Shown here one piece after another: positions 25,685-34,480 of a stretch of DNA of 64,000 nt. A program made the translations under genes and the position numbers. The first letter of the stretch is position 1; each line of letters opens with the position of its first letter. Under the pieces are notes generated by a model. The model was given only the letters and a program-made list of their open reading frames with translations, searched no databases and was not told where the DNA came from. This DNA is from JAEUOS01 sp965279115 (GTDB taxonomy: Bacteria > Pseudomonadota > Gammaproteobacteria > Burkholderiales > JAEUOS01): assembly GCA_965279115.1 (NCBI GenBank), contig OZ257137.1, positions 558,001 to 622,000 on the forward strand. The letters run 5' to 3'.

Positions 25685-28270
25685 GTGTCAGCCGTCGCAC
25701 AGAACGCGTTCGCAACACGCTACCGTCAGGAACTGTTGACCGGCCGCAAGGCCATTTTTGCCGATTTCAGCAACCGCGGTTCGGCGCGCCGCCTGTTGAC
25801 TGCGCACTGCAAGCTTGTCGACCGCGTGCTTGCGACCCTGTGGCGCGACGCCGGCCTCGGTGATCACGCCTCGCTTGTAGCCGTAGGCGGATACGGTCGT
25901 GGCGAACTCTATCCGTATTCCGATGTGGATGTTCTGCTGCTGCTACCGGACGACGCCTCGCCTGAGACCAAGAGCGCGCTTGAAGCCCTGATCGGACTTT
26001 TCTGGGATATCGGAATCGAGGTCGGCCACAGCATCCGGTCACTCGATGAATGCTTCAGCGAAGCCGCCGCCGACGTCACCGTCCAGACCACCCTGATCGA
26101 GGCCAGGCTCCTGGCAGGCAACACGAAGCTGTTTCTCGACTTGCAGGTGGGTACCCGCGCCCACCTCAATCCGCGCGACTTCTATACCGCGAAAAAGCTG
26201 GAACTCGAGCAGCGCCATACAAAACACCAGGACACACCGTACAGCCTGGAGCCGAACTGCAAGGAGAGTCCCGGCGGCCTGCGTGACCTGCAGGTCATCC
26301 TCTGGATAGCCAGGGCCGCGAACCTCGGTACCAGCTGGCGCGAGCTGGCGGCGCGCGGCATGATCACCCGCAATGAAGCGGCCATGCTCGGCAAGCGTGA
26401 AACCCTGTTGCAGGCGATCCGCGTCCGCCTGCACCTGATCGCCGGCCGCCGCGAGGACCGCCTGCTTTTCGACCATCAGATGCAGCTTGCGCAGGCCTTC
26501 GGATATGCGGCGACAGACTCCAGGCGGGCCAGCGAACAGCTGATGCAACGCTATTACGTCAATTGCCGATGGATCATCCAGCTCAACACGATCCTGCTGC
26601 AGAACATCGCCAGCCAGTTGTTCCCGGGCGCCGCCTTCGAGGCGCACCCGATCAACGAGCGCTTCCACGCCGAACGCGACATGCTCGCCGCGAGCGATCC
26701 CGCCGTTTTCGAGAACCATCCGGGAGCCTTGCTCGAATGTTTCCAGCTGCTCCAGGAGCATGCCGACCTTAAAGGCATGACCGCGCCGACCTTGCGTGCC
26801 CTGTGGCGCTCGCGCAACCGGATGGACGCGGAGTTCCGGCGCGACCCGGCCAATCGCGAACGATTCATGCGCATCCTGCAAAGCCCGCGCGGCCTGGTTC
26901 ATGAACTCCGGCGCATGAACCAATGGGGCATCCTGGGGCGCTACCTGCCGCCGTTCAAGAAAATCATCGGGCAGATGCAACATGACCTGTTCCACGTCTA
27001 TACCGTGGATCAGCACATCCTCACCGTGGTGCGCAATGTAAGGCGCTTCACGATGCTCGAATTTGCCCACGAATACCCGATGTGCTCGCGCCTGATCGCG
27101 AGTTTCGAACGCCACTGGCTGATCTACGTGGCCGCGCTGTTCCATGACATCGCCAAGGGGCGCGGCGGCGACCATTCATTGCTGGGGCGCGCCGACGCCC
27201 GGTCATTCTGCAAGGCGCACGGCATCAGCCGCGAGGACACCGAGCTTGTGGTGTTCCTGGTCCAGCACCATTTGACGATGTCGGCGGTGGCGCAAAAGCA
27301 GGATTTGTCCGACCCCGACACGATTCGTCGCTTCGCGGCCATCGTGCGCGACGAACGGCATCTTATCGCCTTGTACCTCCTGACCGTGGCAGACATCCGC
27401 GGCACCAGCCCCAAGGTCTGGAACGCCTGGAAGGGCAAGCTGCTGGAGGATCTCTTCCGTGCAACGCGGCGGCTGCTGGGCAGCCAGAAATCCGGCGGCC
27501 AGTTCAGCTTCGACTCCGACCTTCAGGAAAAGCAGTCCGAAGCGTTGCGCATCCTTTCGCTCTACGGCTTTTCCGACACCGCCCACCAGGCGCTCTGGAA
27601 CCAGCTGGACATGGCTTACTTCCTGCGCCACGATGCCAAGGAGATCGCCTGGCAAACCCGGGCTCTGGTGGCCCGCATCGACGCGACCGAGCCGGTGGTA
27701 CGGGCGCGCTTTTCACCCATCGGCGAAGGACTGGAAGTCATGGTCTATGTGCGTGACCAACCCGACCTTTTCGCGCGCATCTGCGGCTTCTTCGACCGCC
27801 TGAACCTGAACATCCTCGACGCCAAGATCCATACCACGCGAAACGGCTATGCGCTCGATACCTTCCTCGTGATGGATGCCGGCGGCAGCTATGCGGGTGC
27901 GCACGGACAACCGGAACTCGTCGAGCGCGACCTGATTCTTTCACTTTCGTCCAGGGAGGCGCCCAAACCGCCCATCACGGGAAGGGTATCGCGGCAGGCA
28001 CGACACTTCGCCATCGAACCGGCGGTCAACATCCGCCCGGACGAAAGGGCGCAGCGTTTCATCCTTTCGGTCACCGCTGGCGACCGGCCAGGCCTGTTGT
28101 ACCGGATAGCGCTGGCATTGTCGCGCCACGGAATCAACCTGCAAACCGCGAAGATCACTACGCTGGGCGAGCGTGCCGAGGACGTCTTTCTGATAGATGG
28201 CGGGGAACTGACGAACCCCAAATCCGTTCTTGCGATCGAAACCGACCTGGTGGAAACGCTGCGGCAGTAA
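25685..28270 (+). CDS. glnD: Bifunctional uridylyltransferase/uridylyl-removing enzyme GlnD
   Basis: GlnD senses glutamine and adds UMP to, or removes it from, the PII proteins, so controlling nitrogen assimilation. The 861-residue protein has a nucleotidyltransferase domain (GGYGRGELYPYSDVDVLLL, about residues 68-86), a GlnD/PII-uridylyltransferase region, an HD domain (FHDIAKGRGGDHSLLG) for UMP removal, and two C-terminal ACT domains (about 680-780 and 790-861) that bind glutamine. The GTG start is supported by GGAAG upstream. It fits the window's nitrogen theme, including a possible sigma-54 promoter at 4908-4924. Confidence 0.97.
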   Translation: MSAVAQNAFATRYRQELLTGRKAIFADFSNRGSARRLLTAHCKLVDRVLATLWRDAGLGDHASLVAVGGYGRGELYPYSDVDVLLLLPDDASPETKSALEALIGLFWDIGIEVGHSIRSLDECFSEAAADVTVQTTLIEARLLAGNTKLFLDLQVGTRAHLNPRDFYTAKKLELEQRHTKHQDTPYSLEPNCKESPGGLRDLQVILWIARAANLGTSWRELAARGMITRNEAAMLGKRETLLQAIRVRLHLIAGRREDRLLFDHQMQLAQAFGYAATDSRRASEQLMQRYYVNCRWIIQLNTILLQNIASQLFPGAAFEAHPINERFHAERDMLAASDPAVFENHPGALLECFQLLQEHADLKGMTAPTLRALWRSRNRMDAEFRRDPANRERFMRILQSPRGLVHELRRMNQWGILGRYLPPFKKIIGQMQHDLFHVYTVDQHILTVVRNVRRFTMLEFAHEYPMCSRLIASFERHWLIYVAALFHDIAKGRGGDHSLLGRADARSFCKAHGISREDTELVVFLVQHHLTMSAVAQKQDLSDPDTIRRFAAIVRDERHLIALYLLTVADIRGTSPKVWNAWKGKLLEDLFRATRRLLGSQKSGGQFSFDSDLQEKQSEALRILSLYGFSDTAHQALWNQLDMAYFLRHDAKEIAWQTRALVARIDATEPVVRARFSPIGEGLEVMVYVRDQPDLFARICGFFDRLNLNILDAKIHTTRNGYALDTFLVMDAGGSYAGAHGQPELVERDLILSLSSREAPKPPITGRVSRQARHFAIEPAVNIRPDERAQRFILSVTAGDRPGLLYRIALALSRHGINLQTAKITTLGERAEDVFLIDGGELTNPKSVLAIETDLVETLRQ

Positions 28271-28315
28271 AGGCCGTTCGCCACACACGGCGAGCCAAGC
28301 CGGCTTGCAGGCGGA

Positions 28316-29050
28316 TCAGACCTTCCAGTAGCCCGGTTCAGGCAGTTCGTTGAAGACTTTCTTGAGCTGCTCGGCCCAGCTGCCGCGGATCGAAGCGAAG
28401 TACTCGTCGCGGGAGTCGATCAGCTTGTGCTTGGTCACCTTGAGTGAATCGCGCTCATAGCACATCAGGTCAAGCGGCAAGCCCACCGAGAGGTTTGACT
28501 TGATGGTCGAATCCATCGAAATCAGCGCGCACTTGGCGACCTCGTCGAGGCTCAAACCGCCGCCGATCACGCGATCAAGAATCGGCTTGCCGTACTTTGA
28601 TTCGCCGATCTGGAAATACGGGGTTTCGCCAGTGGCCTCAATGAAGTTGCCCGCGGAATACACGTTGAAAAGCCGCGGTTCCTCGTCGCCGACCTGTCCG
28701 CCGAAAATCAGGTTGACATTGAACTCGATGCCGAACTCCTGGAGTGCCTGCGCATCGCGTGCGTAAACCTTGCGTACCGCATCCCCCACCAGCTTGGCCG
28801 CCGAGAACATGTTGGGGCAGGACGCGAGACTCTTTTCGCCCGGGTTGCCCATCTGGGCCTTCAGTCCGCTCGCCACCGCCTGGCTGACCGCGAGATTGCC
28901 GGCGGTCAGGAGAACCATCACGCGCTCACCCGGCACCTCATAGATGTGCATCTTGCGGAAGGTGCTGATCTGGTCGACACCTGCGTTGGTGCGCGAATCG
29001 GAAAGAAACACCAGGCCGGCATCAAGCCGGACGGCGACGCAATAGGTCAT
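28316..29050 (-). CDS. anbu: Anbu, bacterial proteasome-like Ntn hydrolase
   Basis: The 244-residue protein belongs to the Anbu (ancestral beta subunit) family, relatives of HslV and 20S proteasome subunits. After Met removal the N-terminal residue would be Thr (MTYCVAV). The expected Asp (D18 in LSDSRTNAGVDQIST) and Lys (K33 in FRKMH) are present, so the Ntn catalytic set looks complete. Known Anbu proteins assemble into ring- or lock-washer-like oligomers; their natural substrate is not established. It is last in a four-gene operon with transglutaminase-like, alpha-E and ATP-grasp genes, the classic Anbu setting. No dedicated unfoldase gene is adjacent. Confidence 0.93.
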   Translation of the reverse strand: MTYCVAVRLDAGLVFLSDSRTNAGVDQISTFRKMHIYEVPGERVMVLLTAGNLAVSQAVASGLKAQMGNPGEKSLASCPNMFSAAKLVGDAVRKVYARDAQALQEFGIEFNVNLIFGGQVGDEEPRLFNVYSAGNFIEATGETPYFQIGESKYGKPILDRVIGGGLSLDEVAKCALISMDSTIKSNLSVGLPLDLMCYERDSLKVTKHKLIDSRDEYFASIRGSWAEQLKKVFNELPEPGYWKV

Positions 29051-29137
29051 TTTGGGGCGGTTCCATCTGTTGTTGTTCGCTGCGATGCGCAGCCGGACGA
29101 ATTGTATCGCCGCAGCGCCGACGAGCAGGCGGCAAAA

Positions 29138-29947
29138 TCAACCGGCTGCCGACACCAGCACCCTTACGGACATGACTTCCTCCACCCCGCCCAGTCGGGC
29201 GCCGCGGATCGGCCCGGCATCCATGTAGTCACGCCCGACGGCAACCCTGCAGAGTTCCGGCCCGGCCAACCGGTTGTGCGCAATGTCAAGTCCGATCCAG
29301 GCCCCGGCCCCGCGCCTGGCCTCGGCTACCCAGGCCTCCACCCACGCATGGGAAGCCGCCGGGCGCCCCGGGTCCAGGACGTAGCCACTGACGTAACGCG
29401 CCGGCACCGCCATCGAGCGGCAGGCGGCCAGGAACACATGTGACATGTCCTGGCATACCCCTTTGCCCAGCGCCCAGACCTCCGCCGCGGTTGCATATAC
29501 ATCAGTACTTCCAGGCTTGTACTCCAGGTGCGAGCACACCGCGTTCATCAGGTGCTCGAAGCCGGCCACACCCGGCGCACCCGCGCCGAGGACTTTGCCT
29601 CCCAATGCAGCCAGCGAATCATCGGGCATCGTCGTTGCCGTCGGCAGGGCGAAAGCGAGTGGCGGAACCGAAGAATCCTCGGGCAGGAACTGGCCACGCT
29701 CGTCCGCTGTTTCAACCTGACCCATGGCAATCACCGACACTTCGTCATGGGGTTCAACGATGGAGATCGTGTCGACCGCGTTTCCGTAGGCGTCGAACTG
29801 GCGCCAGCGCCGCCCGGGTGCTTCGATCTTCCAGTGACGGATGCGCTGGCCTGCATCGGAGCGCGGCGAAAGCCGCATGCTCTGGATGCTGTAACGCGCG
29901 GTCGTGGAATAGCGATAGAGCGTTTCGTGTCGGATATCAAGCAGCAT
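29138..29947 (-). CDS. Transglutaminase-like cysteine peptidase of the Anbu operon
   Basis: This 269-residue protein has a bacterial transglutaminase N-terminal beta domain (about 1-90, starting LLDIRHETLYRYSTTARYSIQSMRLSPR). The papain-like transglutaminase core follows. The catalytic triad is visible: C165 in GKGVCQDMSHVF, H200 in SHAWVEAWV, and D221 in WIGLDIAHN. Enzymes of this group cut or form isopeptide or peptide bonds; those beside Anbu have been proposed to act on a peptide tag made by the ATP-grasp partner. It lies 51 bases after the alpha-E gene and 87 before Anbu. Confidence 0.9.
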   Translation of the reverse strand: MLLDIRHETLYRYSTTARYSIQSMRLSPRSDAGQRIRHWKIEAPGRRWRQFDAYGNAVDTISIVEPHDEVSVIAMGQVETADERGQFLPEDSSVPPLAFALPTATTMPDDSLAALGGKVLGAGAPGVAGFEHLMNAVCSHLEYKPGSTDVYATAAEVWALGKGVCQDMSHVFLAACRSMAVPARYVSGYVLDPGRPAASHAWVEAWVAEARRGAGAWIGLDIAHNRLAGPELCRVAVGRDYMDAGPIRGARLGGVEEVMSVRVLVSAAG

Positions 29948-29998
29948 GGGGGTCCCGGCCGGATTGACTAAGGTTGAAAGCCGCGGCTGTCGCGACCA

Positions 29999-30943
29999 TC
30001 AGGACATCGGCACCAGGAAGTCCTGCGCGATCCGGTTCCCGAGTCCGGCGATGCTGTCCAGGAATCCGGTCAGGTAGACATGCACACCGACGCCGAGAAT
30101 GTCATCGATTCGTCCGTAGCGCAGTTCGGAGTAGCCCATGCCCGCGATGCGCTGGGTCTCGCGCGAACGCGCATTGGCCACCTGCCCGAGTATCTGGTGC
30201 ACTTCCTTCATGCAGGCATGCAGGGATCGCGGCATGTCCTCCCGCAGTATCAGCAGTTCAGCGACGCGGTTGGGCGTGATGACGTCGCGATAGACCTTGC
30301 GGTAGATCTCGAAAGCGGACACCGACCTCAAAAGCGCGCCCCATTCGTAATACTCGTTGCTGGTCGTGTCCTCGGGTGCCAGTTCGTCGTATTTCACGTC
30401 GAGGATGCGCGCGGTATTGTCCGCTCGCTCGAGGAAGGTTCCCAGCCGGATGAAATGGAAAGACTCGTCCTGCAGCATGGTGCCGACCGTGACGCCGCGC
30501 GAGAGGTGCGAGCGGAACTTGACCCATTCGAAATACTTGGTCAGGTCGCTCCCCTGGATCGCCCCCTGCGCGAGTTGCGCCGCGGATGTGCGGGCTTCCA
30601 GCCAGGTCGTGTTGATGGTTTCCCACACCTCGGAGGTGACGGTGCCGCGCACGGCGTGGCAGTTTTCGCGCGCCGCCTTCAGGCTCGACAACAGTGAGGA
30701 CGAGTTGTCGAGATCGACCGCCATGAAGCGCAGCACGTTGGCCGCCTCGATCTTCTCTCCGTACTTCGCCTTGTAGGCAACCTCGAGTCCGGTAATGCCC
30801 AGCGCCGCCCCCCAGTACCCTCCGGAGGATGCATGCATCTGGAGCGACATCCTGTAAGTGACGTCCAGCAGGCGGGCCAGGTTCTCGGCACGCTCGGTAT
30901 AGCGCGCCATCCAGTAAAGGTGATCAGCGGTTCTGGAAAGCAT
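29999..30943 (-). CDS. Alpha-E domain protein (DUF403) of the Anbu operon
   Basis: The 314-residue, almost entirely helical protein starts MLSRTADHLYWMARYTERAENLARLLDV, the hallmark of the alpha-E family. It repeats a similar helical motif with LGTFLERADNTARILDVKYDEL near the middle. Biochemical function is not known. The family occurs nearly always next to a circularly permuted ATP-grasp protein, a transglutaminase-like protein and Anbu, and has been predicted to hold the substrate or modified peptide. Its start follows the ATP-grasp stop by one base, so the two are tightly coupled. Confidence 0.9.
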   Translation of the reverse strand: MLSRTADHLYWMARYTERAENLARLLDVTYRMSLQMHASSGGYWGAALGITGLEVAYKAKYGEKIEAANVLRFMAVDLDNSSSLLSSLKAARENCHAVRGTVTSEVWETINTTWLEARTSAAQLAQGAIQGSDLTKYFEWVKFRSHLSRGVTVGTMLQDESFHFIRLGTFLERADNTARILDVKYDELAPEDTTSNEYYEWGALLRSVSAFEIYRKVYRDVITPNRVAELLILREDMPRSLHACMKEVHQILGQVANARSRETQRIAGMGYSELRYGRIDDILGVGVHVYLTGFLDSIAGLGNRIAQDFLVPMS

Positions 30944-30944
30944 G

Positions 30945-32378
30945 TCAGTTCTCCAGAATCCAGGTGTCCTTGGTGCCGCCCCCCTGGGAGGAGTTCACCA
31001 CCAGCGAACCTTCCTTGAGGGCCACCCTTGTCAATCCGCCCGGTACCATGCGCACTTCCTTGCCGGAAAGCACGAACGGGCGCAGGTCGATATGCCGCGG
31101 GGCGATGCCGGATTCGACGAATGTCGGGCAGGCAGACAAGGCCAGTGTCGGCTGTGCGATGTACTTGTCCGGCGCGGCACTCACCCGCGCCCGGAAGTCA
31201 TCGATCTCTGCCTTGGTCGAGGCCGGTCCCACCAGCATGCCGTAGCCCCCGGCGCCGTGGGTCTCCTTGACCACCAGATCGGCCATGTTGGCAAGCACGT
31301 AGGACAACTCGTCGGCCTTGCGGCACTGGTAGGTCGGTACGTTCTTGATGATCGGCTCTTCCGAAAGATAAAAGCGGATCATGTCCGGAACATAAGGATA
31401 AATGGACTTGTCATCGGCCACCCCGGTGCCGATGGCATTGGCCAGCGAAACGCGCCCAGCGCGATAGACCGAGAGCAAACCGGCCACGCCCAGCGCCGAA
31501 TCGCGCCGGAACGCCAGCGGGTCGAGGAAATCGTCGTCTATGCGCCGATAAATCACATCCACCCGCTTCGGGCCCTGGGTGGTTCGCATGAACACCGTTT
31601 CGTCATGCACGAACATGTCCTGCCCTTCGACCAGTTCGACTCCCATCTGCTGGGCGAGGAACGCATGTTCGAAATAGGCGCTGTTGTAGGCCCCGGGCGT
31701 AAGCACCACCACCGTTGGATCGTCGCTTCCCGAAGGCGCTGCCTGGCGCAGGGTGTCGAGCAACAAATCCGGGTAATGCTCCACAGGTGCCACACCATAG
31801 CGCGAAAAGAGTTCCGGGAACAACCGCATCATCATGCGCCTGTCCTCGAGCATGTAGGACACGCCGGACGGGACGCGCAGGTTGTCTTCCAGCACGTAAT
31901 ACTCGGCAGCATCCGATGAGGTGTTGGGCAATGCCGCCCTGACGATGTCGACGCCCGAAATCAGTGCATAAAGGTTGTTGCGCACCGCGATGTCCTGCAT
32001 CTCGGGACGGTATTGGGCGTTGCAAAAAACCTGCTCGGGAGGGATCAGGCCGGCCTTGACGATGCGCTGCGCGGAGTAGATATCATGGATGAAGGCGTTC
32101 AAAGCGGAGACGCGCTGCCGCAAGCCGGTTTCGAGCATGCGCCATTCGTTCGCCGGAATGATGCGCGGCAGGATGTCGAAGGGAATCAGGCGTTCGGTGC
32201 CGGCTTCCTCGCCGTATACGGCAAAGGTGATGCCGTAGCGGTGAAACGCCGAATCGGCCTCGGCACGTTTCTGCGCAATCTGGGCAGGCGCCACGCCGGC
32301 CAGCCAATCCTTGTAGGCGGCGTAGTGGTTGCGTACCGTACCGCCAGGGGCGTAAAGCTCGTCGAATATGTTGTTCAT
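30945..32378 (-). CDS. Circularly permuted ATP-grasp protein of the Anbu operon
   Basis: The 477-residue product belongs to the CP-ATP-grasp family (formerly DUF404/DUF407). Typical parts are FAVYGEEAGTERLIPFDILPRII, ALNAFIHDIYSAQRI, YYVLEDNLRVPSGVSYMLEDRR, and the GAGGYGMLVGP glycine-rich loop. ATP-grasp enzymes form amide bonds from a carboxylate and an amine using ATP, so this is the likely bond-making enzyme of the operon, perhaps a peptide ligase. The ATG at 32378 is preceded by AGAAGG and chosen over an in-frame upstream start. It is the first gene of the Anbu operon, 118 bases after dapB on the same strand. Confidence 0.9.
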   Translation of the reverse strand: MNNIFDELYAPGGTVRNHYAAYKDWLAGVAPAQIAQKRAEADSAFHRYGITFAVYGEEAGTERLIPFDILPRIIPANEWRMLETGLRQRVSALNAFIHDIYSAQRIVKAGLIPPEQVFCNAQYRPEMQDIAVRNNLYALISGVDIVRAALPNTSSDAAEYYVLEDNLRVPSGVSYMLEDRRMMMRLFPELFSRYGVAPVEHYPDLLLDTLRQAAPSGSDDPTVVVLTPGAYNSAYFEHAFLAQQMGVELVEGQDMFVHDETVFMRTTQGPKRVDVIYRRIDDDFLDPLAFRRDSALGVAGLLSVYRAGRVSLANAIGTGVADDKSIYPYVPDMIRFYLSEEPIIKNVPTYQCRKADELSYVLANMADLVVKETHGAGGYGMLVGPASTKAEIDDFRARVSAAPDKYIAQPTLALSACPTFVESGIAPRHIDLRPFVLSGKEVRMVPGGLTRVALKEGSLVVNSSQGGGTKDTWILEN

Positions 32379-32496
32379 TGCCTTCTGCCTTTCACGCACT
32401 TTAGCAAAAAGCAAACGCCGTGCCCGATTTCAGGGCCAAATGGCCTGTTTTGGCGCATGTAGCGCGACGCACACCCGGCGGACCGGATCGCCGCCC

Positions 32497-33303
32497 CTAG
32501 CGTATCCCGAGCACGTCGTGCATGTCGAACAAGCCGACACCGCTCTCACGCAGGAAGCGGCAGGCGCGCAGGGCGCCCTGCGCATAGGTGGAACGGCTCG
32601 AAGCCCTGTGGGTGATCTCGATGCGCTCACCCTGCCCGAGAAACATGACCGTGTGGTCGCCCACCAGGTCGCCGCCCCTTACCACCGCATAGCCGATGCT
32701 CTCATCGCGCCGGACACCGGTTTCCCCTTTTCTGTCGAACACGGCAACGGCATCGTGATCCCGCCCCAGCGCCCGGGCGGCGATTTCCCCCATGCGCAGA
32801 GCCGTCCCCGAAGGGGCGTCCACCTTGTTGCGGTGATGCGCCTCCACGATCTCGACATCGTAGCCCGGGCCAATTGCCCCGGCCGCCAACTCGACAAGTT
32901 TAAAGGCAAGATTGACCCCCACGCTCATGTTCGGCGCAAACACCACACCGATGTCGCGTGCGGCCGCGGCGATGGCTTCCTTGCCGGCAGCGTCGAACCC
33001 GGTTGTGCCGACTACCGCACTGACGCCCAGCCGGCGGCACAATTCGAGATGCAGCAGCGTTCCTTCCGGCCGCGTGAAGTCAATCAGGACATCCGCACCC
33101 GCGAGCGCCGCCTGAGCATCGCTCGATACGATCACGCCCGTGGGCACACCGGCAGACGCGCCCGCATCACGCCCGATCGCAGGTGCCCCCGGAACATCGA
33201 TTGCCCCGTGCAGCAGGCAATCACCGCTGGAGCGAACGGCATCGACGAGCATCTGCCCCATCCGGCCACCTGCGCCGGCCACCACCACTTTCATTTTGAC
33301 CAT
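32497..33303 (-). CDS. dapB: 4-hydroxy-tetrahydrodipicolinate reductase
   Basis: DapB makes tetrahydrodipicolinate with NAD(P)H in lysine and diaminopimelate synthesis. The 268-residue protein opens with the Rossmann motif VVVAGAGGRMGQML. It shows DFTRPEG, VVGTTGFD, and the substrate motif EAHHRNKVDAPSGTAL with its catalytic His and Lys. The ATG at 33303 has GAGAAG seven bases upstream; a second ATG three codons later is also possible. It starts five bases after the bamE stop, so the two are probably co-transcribed. Confidence 0.95.
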   Translation of the reverse strand: MVKMKVVVAGAGGRMGQMLVDAVRSSGDCLLHGAIDVPGAPAIGRDAGASAGVPTGVIVSSDAQAALAGADVLIDFTRPEGTLLHLELCRRLGVSAVVGTTGFDAAGKEAIAAAARDIGVVFAPNMSVGVNLAFKLVELAAGAIGPGYDVEIVEAHHRNKVDAPSGTALRMGEIAARALGRDHDAVAVFDRKGETGVRRDESIGYAVVRGGDLVGDHTVMFLGQGERIEITHRASSRSTYAQGALRACRFLRESGVGLFDMHDVLGIR

Positions 33304-33307
33304 GGAA

Positions 33308-34312
33308 TCACTTCTCGAACGTTTCCTCGCGAATGCGCCATTTGCCGTCATTCAACATCACCAGCGCCAGCTTCTTGCGCCCGGACTCCTTGAGGGTATC
33401 GGATTCATAAACCTGGGTGAAAATCGCCGCGGCGTCGCTACCTGCCACCGTCACCTGCGGATCAACCACTTTCACCACGACAAAACTCGCGCGCTTCAGG
33501 CGCTCACGCCGCGACAGTTCCCATTTGCCCCGCGACATTCCGGCCGCCGGCTTGAAGGTCGGCGCATACATCGACAGGTATTTCTCGACATCGCGCGCCG
33601 ACCATGCAGCGCGCCACTCCTCGAGTACCGCAAGGACATCCCGGGGCGCGGCGCTCGGCGGCGCCGATACGGGCGCAGGAACCGCCGGTTTGGGCTCGGT
33701 CGGTTTTGATGCGGGCGGCACTGTCGCGGCAGCGGCCGGAACCGGGGCCGCGGCAGCGGGCTGGGAATGCGGTGCCGTGACCGCTGACGGCGCCGCTGGC
33801 GGCGCAGCGGCAAGCGCTTGTGCACCCCCGGAAGAACCGGCTTCCCCCGCGTTCGCTCCCGTGGACGGCGGCGCAGCCACGGGCGGATTCGCCGGCGAAG
33901 GCGCCGCCGGCTTGGCCGCAGCGTCACTTGCCGCCGGGGCGGGTGCCGGTACATCGGCATCCCATTTCGAAACCCGGCTGTCGGCGTCGAAGTAAATCAC
34001 GAGCCTGCGGCTCTCGGGCTGGTTCCAGCCACGCGAAAAACGGAACACATAGTCCCAGCGGTTGGCATGAAACACGTCGGTCAACAACGGAGTGCCGAGA
34101 ATGAACCTGACCTGATCGCGGGTCTGGCCCACCGCAAGCTTGTCGACCATTTCCTGGGTCACAAAATTGCCCTGCTGGATATCCATGCGGTAGGGCGTCA
34201 CGATCTGCGGCACATAGCGCTGCAGCGAAGCGTCGGACGCGCAACCGGCGACAAGCAGCGTCGAGGCCCAGAAAAAGGCCTGTCGAAAGGGAAGGTTCAG
34301 GCGGTTGAGCAA
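33308..34312 (-). CDS. bamE: BamE lipoprotein with a long Ala/Pro linker and C-terminal NTF2-like domain
   Basis: BamE is a lipoprotein partner of BamA in outer-membrane protein assembly. From the proposed TTG at 34312 the 334-residue protein has a lipoprotein signal with lipobox VAGC (C24). The BamE fold (about 35-118) contains GNFVTQEMVDKLAVGQTRDQVRFILGTP and WDYVFRF. After it comes a linker of about 105 residues made mostly of Ala and Pro, then a domain (224-334) that resembles the NTF2/SnoaL-like Cds6 C-terminal fold (EEWRAAWSARDVEKYLSMYAP..FKPAAG). Ordinary BamE is 110-180 residues. The start is uncertain: the frame is open to 34408, but that would add a non-signal segment ahead of the lipobox. 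It is divergent from fur. Confidence 0.85.
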   Translation of the reverse strand: MLNRLNLPFRQAFFWASTLLVAGCASDASLQRYVPQIVTPYRMDIQQGNFVTQEMVDKLAVGQTRDQVRFILGTPLLTDVFHANRWDYVFRFSRGWNQPESRRLVIYFDADSRVSKWDADVPAPAPAASDAAAKPAAPSPANPPVAAPPSTGANAGEAGSSGGAQALAAAPPAAPSAVTAPHSQPAAAAPVPAAAATVPPASKPTEPKPAVPAPVSAPPSAAPRDVLAVLEEWRAAWSARDVEKYLSMYAPTFKPAAGMSRGKWELSRRERLKRASFVVVKVVDPQVTVAGSDAAAIFTQVYESDTLKESGRKKLALVMLNDGKWRIREETFEK

Positions 34313-34341
34313 GGGGAATTCCGGCGCAGTTGGCGGCGCGC

Positions 34342-34370
34342 TTGGACCAAACCCAGTATGATACTTTAAA
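34342..34370 (+). promoter_or_regulatory. Possible promoter of fur with a palindrome in the spacer
   Basis: TTGGAC (34342-34347), a 17-base spacer and TTTAAA (34365-34370) could form a sigma-70 promoter reading toward fur, about 105 bases from its ATG. The spacer contains the perfect palindrome AGTATGATACT (34355-34365), which might be an operator. The -10 match is only moderate, and I did not see a convincing Fur box. Confidence 0.3.
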
Positions 34371-34480
34371 GGGGTTGTGGCACTGCGGAGCGCAGCAATG
34401 CCGGACACCGGTTTTCCGCAACATCCACGAACGCATCAGTCGCTTTCCCATCCGTCGGCCAGGACAACCGCCGCTCCCTC

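Noticed and set aside
28271..28315. Palindrome CAAGCCGGCTTG (28296-28307) between convergent glnD and anbu
   Set aside because: It has no loop and no T-run, so I do not call it a terminator; chance in GC-rich DNA is likely.
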